A DNA stretch of 64,000 nt, from NCBI GenBank assembly GCA_900491605.1, contig UESW01001516.1, forward strand, positions 460,137 to 524,136. Direction: 5' to 3'. Position 1 is the first letter of the stretch; each line of letters starts with the position of its first letter. Origin of the DNA: Calamus simplicifolius. Lineage: Eukaryota; Streptophyta; Magnoliopsida; Arecales; Arecaceae. The notes beneath the pieces were generated by a model. It did no database searches. It was given only the letters and a program-made list of their open reading frames with translations, and had not been told where the DNA came from. The translations under genes and the position numbers were made by a program. Of the stretch, positions 58,491 to 64,000 are shown piece after piece.

Positions 58491-61312
58491 AGACATAAAC
58501 TTCGCCATGATAGCGATTCATTATCCCAAATAGAAACAAGAGAAATATCTAGAAGCGTACCCCACTTGAGTCTTCTTACCGTGGGAATAATAAAATATTA
58601 ATAACTCAAACAAGGTGGTGTGACAATATCGGCAACAAGGCTAGCCATGATCGATTGATTATTACTAAGAAACCTTAAAATGGAAGAACATTAGGGTTCG
58701 ACTCTTAAAATAGGATCACTGGATATTTTCATCAATGATGATCTGATGTCAAACAAAATAGAGAAGAAAGAGAATGTGAGGCAATTGATGCATGTTTACC
58801 CATAGGATTCTGTGAAGGCTCGATCTCATTGGAACAGAGGTGGGGGTTTTGAATAAAGAATGAGCTATAAACTTGAGAATAGCCTATAAAGTCAATCGAT
58901 GGTGAAGATAAGCTAATCAACATCGACCAATATTGAGCAACTAATGGCATTTGGTAGATCAAGACGTGAACAAGGGGATCAACGTTGGCAATCGATTTTT
59001 CCTTTCTCTCATAACTTTGTTAATGGGGGGAGGACCTTTTTTTATAAAAGACTTTGGCTCCCTTATTAGCTATGATTAGGGCATGAAGTCCTAATTTAAT
59101 TAGGTGTCACTGAGACTCGAACTGTAATTAAGAATCTTTACCTTGCTATGGTTGAGGATGTGCTCTGGCTCAATTTAAGATTTTGGGCGGACTAAATGGA
59201 CTAGACCGAGGTCTAAATAGAGGCTCCCTTTCCTCTCTTTCTTTATTGAGTTAGCCAAAGGCTTCAGCCTAGTTCCTTGGAGGGTTGGGCCTCACAAATA
59301 TATAAGTGTAAGGTGGCTCGATGATAATTATTTTATGGCTCAGTCAAAGACCTATTCATCTTGTTTAGTCATAACTACATGCTGGAAATAATTAACAAAA
59401 TTTAAAGCAATGTATGTAAAGAGAGAGAAAATTGTATAGCCGATTACTTGGCTAAAATAGTTGTAGATTTAGAGTAGATGCAAGCTTATGAGTGTGCTTT
59501 TCTACCTAAGAAGAAAACTTTTCTAGTAAATTTTTCTCCACAAGTTCGATAAAATATGGTTTCTTGTTGCAGCTTGGGAGTTTTAAATAATTTGATATTC
59601 AATTAGAGATCTTTAGGTAAATTTTCATGACTCCATCCAATGTATTCGGTAGTCTCCCCCAACTTGTGAAGATTGTGAATGAGGCGAACTCTGTGAACTT
59701 TGTAAGGTGAAAATTTTTGACTCATTAAACTTTCAACGGGTGATCTATATATAATTTCTTTGTTAAATCCATGTGAACTTGCCGACTTTAAGAAGCTAAG
59801 AGTCTAGAAAGTTTGGAAAATATAGGCAATGGAAATCTCAATCAAGAATCTAAAAACAAAATTTCTCTCTATATAATCCATGACAAAAGTTCCAATCAGG
59901 CGCGTCGGAATAATACTGCCGCCAATGACTCTTCAATCCACCGAAGGCTCAATGAAGGACGATGTGGCTCCTACTTGCTCCTCCCATCATCCTTCTCTTC
60001 AGACTCTTCTCCAAATACCAAATCCTCCTCCTCTTCCATCATCTTCTCTTCTGTTTGGAATAACTGCCGTGGGCACGGCACCAAGGATTTCGACACCCCT
60101 AGAAGACTCCGAGCACTAGAAATTATTTTAAGAAAGTTCAATTCTCTCATCAACAACCTAAAAGTTCTCTTCTCCTGGTCCTTTAGGTTGCGTTTGATAG
60201 ATTGCTAGACAATCCTAAATTGGTCATAAGATAGATTACTAAAGAATAGATTGCCAGTAATATTGATTATTGTATTTGATATACACAGATAATTACAGTA
60301 ATATCGATTACTATGTTTGGTATGACAAACAAACACCAAATTTCTAAAATACCCCTAAATCAAATCTATTAAAAATTTATATACTATTATATATTTGATT
60401 TGAAAAACTTGCATTTATAAATGACAACGCCTAAAAAAATATTGATGCATGCCGATAAAAAAAAAAGTCTATATCATTCAAGGGTCATATAAGAAAATTA
60501 TTAAATACAAATTAATGAGTTGACACCAAAAAAATATATTCATAATATATTTCAAGATCTTATATTATAAACACCAAAGAGATATATAAATATTTTAGAT
60601 TAGGCACATGAATGTCATAAAAAAAAAAGAAATATTTCAACCATTAAAAAAATTAATGATAAAAAAAATAAATTGAAAGGATGCTAGTTTAGAAGGTTGA
60701 TGTTTAGAGTAATTATCTTTAAAATATATCATGTTCTTTAGTTTATCAACTTGAAAGATGTATTTTTTTTAGATAAATTGTATCATCGTAAAAATATAAA
60801 GTATTTATATATAACTAAAAGATACTAGATTTAATTTTTTTTAAGATTAAAATATATTTTTAATCTTCAAACATTTATGCATTTTTTTATTTTTAAACTT
60901 TCAATTACTATAATTTATTTATTATATTTTAAAAATAATTTATTATATAAAATTAATTAAGATTAATAGAATAATTGATATCTTTTGTTTTTTTTTTCTA
61001 TTCTACATGTAGCTCCGATCAAAGAAAGCGCATGGAAGAGAGGAGATCCATGCTCCATGCTTGAGCTAAAAAAAGGTAAGAGAGGGCATGGTAAGAGTCC
61101 GAATTTGTAAAGCACAACGAATAATACTGCGGTGAAAGAAGGAAAGATGGTGCGGACACCAAAGTTCAAAAGAGGCTTAGATTTAATTCAGTATGGCTTT
61201 AATTCTTTCATGTATCCTTTAAAAGAGTAATAATTTTACTTCTTTGAATTTGAGTCATGTAATTAAAGTTGGTTTATTTCAATTTAGGTTCTTGAGTCCA
61301 AATAGGGGTGTA
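58491..61312. other. AT-rich intergenic region
   Basis: Very AT-rich from 60.3 to 61.0 kb. Open stretches at 59813-60208 (+) and 60963-61169 (-) have no recognisable domain and are probably chance. The phrase GCGTTTGATAGATTG near 60189 and TGTTTGGTATGACAAAC near 60312 look like ends of a small repeat but were not resolved. Confidence 0.4.
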
Positions 61313-61500
61313 ATCGAGCGAGTCGAGTCGATACAGTGCTAAGCTCGAGCTTGACTCGACTTTAAATTTGAAGCTCGAAACTTGACTCGAGCTCAATCAA
61401 GTTTTTATTTCGAGCTCGAGTTTGAGCTCGATGAAATACTCGATGTATTCGAGCTCGACTCGACTCGAATTTTTGTATAAAAATTTTAAAAAAATAATTT
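61313..61500. mobile_element. hAT-type transposon end or MITE fragment
   Basis: TAGGGGTGTAATCGAGCGAG followed by GAGTCGAGTC and repeated CTCGAGCTCGA phrases is the familiar end of plant hAT-type elements. The matching right end was not found, so only one end is supported. Confidence 0.5.
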
Positions 61501-61951
61501 TTAAGCAACCTATTCCCAATAAAGCTCAACTCTAATCCTTCCTAAATGATTCTTGTTGAGAAATTATTGAAACATAATTGCCCCAACTCTATTAATTTTG
61601 ATGATTTCCAAAAGCCATGAATATATTAATAGAAACAATGAATTATTTATCAAATACCATGAGTTTATTTAAAAAAAAAATATAAACTATCAATGTTTAC
61701 ATTCAATGAGTTCTTGAATCAATTAAAACAAAAAGAATTTTTATACTTGAGATTATACTTGAGATTTCATGAATTAAACTTGAGATTTCAAAAAGAATTC
61801 TTATACTACTCATTTGATAATCAATAACTTAATGGAAATGTCTTGAATTGATGATCAAATCAATTCTATTCAAGTCACATTTATATTTAAATTTATTTGG
61901 GACGAGTTTTAAAGTCTATCAGAACATTTTTCTGATTTTTGTATCGCTCCC

Positions 61952-62222
61952 GAGCCGACTCAAGGGTTTTCGAGTCGACTCCCCAAATGTCTGTTTTTCA
62001 ATGTTGTCCTGAGTCGACACTTGAGTTTTCAAGAGTCGACCCCTGAACCTTCGCGAGCCGACTCATGGACTGTGCGAGCCGACTCGACTCAGACGGCAGA
62101 GAGGCTCATTTTTGAGCACTTCTCGAGTCGACTCCCCGCATATCTCGAGTCGACCCTTGAAAGTTAGGTGTTTCTGGAATCGAGTGTTCGAGCCGACTCA
62201 CGCAGTGCTCGAGCCGACTCCA
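61952..62222 (+). repeat. Cluster of ten GAGTCGACTC-type palindromes
   Basis: Ten copies of CGAG(T/C)CGACTC or close variants (GAGTCGACAC, GAGTCGACCC) in 270 bp, unevenly spaced, ending about 120 bp before the TATA box. The palindromic core suggests binding sites of a dimeric factor in the U3 promoter. Confidence 0.85.
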
Positions 62223-62339
62223 CGGAATCTGGACGCGATTTTTTCTGGATGCCACATCAGCTCTAACGGTAATATTTTTGAATAACGGCTATTTTTCTAT
62301 GTTTCTAACGGCTATATCTTTGCAGAATCTATAAATAGA

Positions 62340-62347
62340 GGAGCCTA
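62340..62347 (+). promoter_or_regulatory. TATA box in the SIRE-like LTR
   Basis: TATAAATA in the context AATCTATAAATAGAGGAG, the clearest core promoter in the window. The A-rich leader that follows would begin the element's RNA. Confidence 0.75.
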
Positions 62348-63275
62348 TTTCAAATCAAAAAAACAACAATAACAAAAAAAAAAAGAAAAAGAGAGATTAC
62401 TGCCTTATCCAAAAAGAGGAAAAACAGAGCTTTATTGGAAAAATCTTCTAGTTCAAAATAGAGTGATTCAAAAGGAGTGAAATCAAAGAGGAAGTTTCGT
62501 CTGCTCCAGATCATCAATCCACAAGAGTCAAAAGAAAATCCAAAAGCTTTTCAAAGATCAAATCGAAGGATTTTCAACATTCAACAAAAGGAGAAAAAGC
62601 TTCATCTCAACTCCAAAGTTTTCAAACGGTCAAGAATCTTGCTGAGGCCTGATTCAATACTTCAAGAGGAGTTAAGAGGAGAAGGAAGAAAGCCAAAGCC
62701 ACAACCATCTGCAATCTTATCAGGCTTTTCTAACCCTTTTTATACTTTATTTGTATATTTGCTCAAGGGGAGCGTTTCTATATTTAAACTCTGTTATTTT
62801 GGTTGTTTGCTGATTCAATCAGTGGATTGAATCAGTGGAGGTTATTATACCTCGTTGCAAGCCGGAGTGCTTGTGTTGGGTTAGTTGTGAGCCCGTGAAA
62901 AACAACGTGTAGGGTTTTGTGCTGGTGAGCCCGTGTAAAACCGGCTGGGTTCGTTGTGATCCCGGGAAAACAACAAGTTTGAGTTGTGAACTTGTAAAAC
63001 AACTCGGCTGTAATCGAAGAGATTATAGTGTGGACCCAAGTGAATCTTGGGAGTGGACGTAGGTGTTGGTTGCACCGAACCACTATAAAATTATCTTGTG
63101 TTTGCCGTGCTATTTTCTCTCTCTCTATCTCTCTTTATTATTTGCTTGTGTATTGATTAAAGTTAGCCTCTCACTTGCACATTTTGCTAACTAATCAACT
63201 AAAGTTAAAAAGACTTAAATTTTTAAGAACCCAATTCACCCCCCCCCCCTCTTGGGTTGCCATCTGGGCCAACAA

Positions 63276-63288
63276 TTGGTATCAGAGC
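63276..63288 (+). other. Primer-binding site of the SIRE-like Copia
   Basis: TTGGTATCAGAGC one base after the LTR, initiator-Met tRNA type. Confidence 0.9.
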
Positions 63289-63336
63289 AAGTGCTCATTT
63301 AGAATTTGATCTCACGATCAAGGGCTAAAGATCCTT

Positions 63337-64000
63337 ATGGCAACACAAAGTGGTTCATGTTTGCTGAAGGTCATTCTACGAATCGACCTCCTTTATTTAA
63401 TGGAACCAACTATTCATATTGGAAAGCAAGAATGAGAATATTCATTCAAGCTTCTGACTATGAATTATGGGGAGTAATAACTAATGGACCTAGTACACCC
63501 ACACACTTAGTTGAAGGCATTCTTGTTCCTAAGCCCGAAAGGGATTGGAATGATAATGATAGAGAATGGCTCAATTAAATGCTAAAGCCATTAACATTTT
63601 ATATTGTTCCTTAGACTCTAATGAATTCAACCGAATCTCAACATGTAATTCCGCAAAAGAAATTTGGGATAGGTTGGAAATAACACATGAAGGAACAAAC
63701 CAAGTTAAGGAATCAAAATAAACATTTTGGTTCATAAATATGAATTGTTTACAATGGAACAAACTGAAACCATCACATGCATGTTCACTAGATTCACTGA
63801 TATTGTGAATGGTTTAAAGAGTCTTGGTAGAATTTATTCTAATGCTGACCTTTGCGCAAAATTCTTAGGTCACTACCAAGATCGTGGGAAGCGAAAGTCA
63901 CTGCTATCCAAGAAGCAAAGGACCTCAATGCATTACCTTTAGAGGAGCTTCTAGGATCCCTAATGACCCACGAGCTGACAATGAAGCAGCATGTTGAGGA
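63337..64000 (+). pseudogene. SIRE-like Copia gag (partial, frameshifted)
   Basis: The likely ATG is at 63337 (MATQSGS). The frame changes near 63355 to FAEGHSTNRPPLFNG, then SYWKARMRIFIQASDYELW and TPTHLVEGILVPKP. Frame breaks near 63570 and 63715 follow, after which the reading continues as LVHKYELFTMEQTETI, MFTRFTDIVNGLKSLGR and, after another break near 63880, to the window end. This is the UBN2-type gag of SIRE-like Copia elements. Confidence 0.8.

Larger units (their letters stand above)
61554..63274 (+). repeat. 5' LTR of the SIRE-like Copia
   Basis: The right edge is firm (..GGGCCAACA, then the primer site). The left edge at TGTTGAGAAATT is chosen because it mirrors the AACA end; the second LTR that would prove it is outside the window. 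It contains a motif cluster at 61952-62222, a TATA box at 62340 and an 11-base C run at 63239-63249. Confidence 0.6.
61554..64000 (+). mobile_element. SIRE-like Copia retrotransposon, 5' part (runs off the window)
   Basis: The LTR (61554-63274), primer site and gag beginning are present; the rest lies beyond 64000. The gag type (PPLFNGTNYSYWKARMRIFI), the 1.7-kb LTR and the C-run near the LTR end (CACCCCCCCCCCCTCTTGGG) fit the SIRE/Maximus lineage. Gag is frameshifted, so this copy is not intact. Confidence 0.75.

Noticed and set aside
59813..60208. 131-codon plus-strand frame with a Ser-rich stretch
   Set aside because: No known domain, two competing frames of similar length, and no promoter or splice context; probably chance.

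Overview
The window reads as plant nuclear DNA. It has spliced genes with GT/AG introns, a plant receptor-like kinase, a BAHD acyltransferase, a DVL/ROTUNDIFOLIA-like micropeptide gene, L1- and RTE-type LINEs, and Copia and Gypsy LTR retrotransposons, the Copia ones primed at the initiator-Met tRNA site (TGGTATCAGAGC). Protein style and repeat types suggest a monocot, perhaps a palm; that is inference from recall, since no search was possible. Gene density is very low: three recognisable host loci in 64 kb, with transposable elements filling most of the rest.

Layout. 1-3074 (-): the kinase half of an ALE2-like receptor kinase, carrying a 1-bp frameshift and, in an intron, a 5'-truncated RTE LINE. 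3770-9701 (+): a full-length plant L1 LINE with 15-bp target-site duplications (TSDs), ORF1 and ORF2 directly abutting (TAA|ATG), and an RNase H domain. 10.1-10.8 kb: an LTR-like fragment. 11049-13276 (+): a two-exon BAHD acyltransferase that looks intact. 13.3-16.9 kb: no gene seen.

16.9-47.1 kb is a nest of retroelements that can be taken apart by TSDs. An old minus-strand Gypsy (protease region near 16.9-17.05 and 35.26-35.4 kb) was hit by a second minus-strand Gypsy (17055-35253, TSD ATATC). That one was itself hit by a minus-strand Copia (18959-27897, TSD AGCTT), a Copia-type solo LTR (29373-31459) and a hAT transposon (32015-35119). A young plus-strand Copia (35723-45445) sits in the old Gypsy beside it. 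The 17055-35253 Gypsy has lost most of its coding region: a gag start runs almost directly into the integrase C-terminus.

48525-48731 (-): a DVL/RTFL small-peptide gene. 51453-55443 (+): a third, short Gypsy of the same lineage as the 17055-35253 one, with a 62-bp tandem array of CTCGGC..GCCGAG palindromes before its polypurine tract. 55.4-61.5 kb: AT-rich sequence with small DNA-transposon traces. 61554-64000 (+): the 5' LTR and gag start of a SIRE-like Copia that runs off the window, with ten GAGTCGACTC-type motifs upstream of its TATA box.

No CRISPR array, operon or wholly new gene system was found. The strongest unusual signals are the datable nested stack, the gag-integrase deletion derivative and its related short element, the palindrome arrays in LTR elements, and the zero-gap LINE ORF junction. 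Splice sites and boundaries were placed by eye and by family knowledge; no computed alignment supports them.
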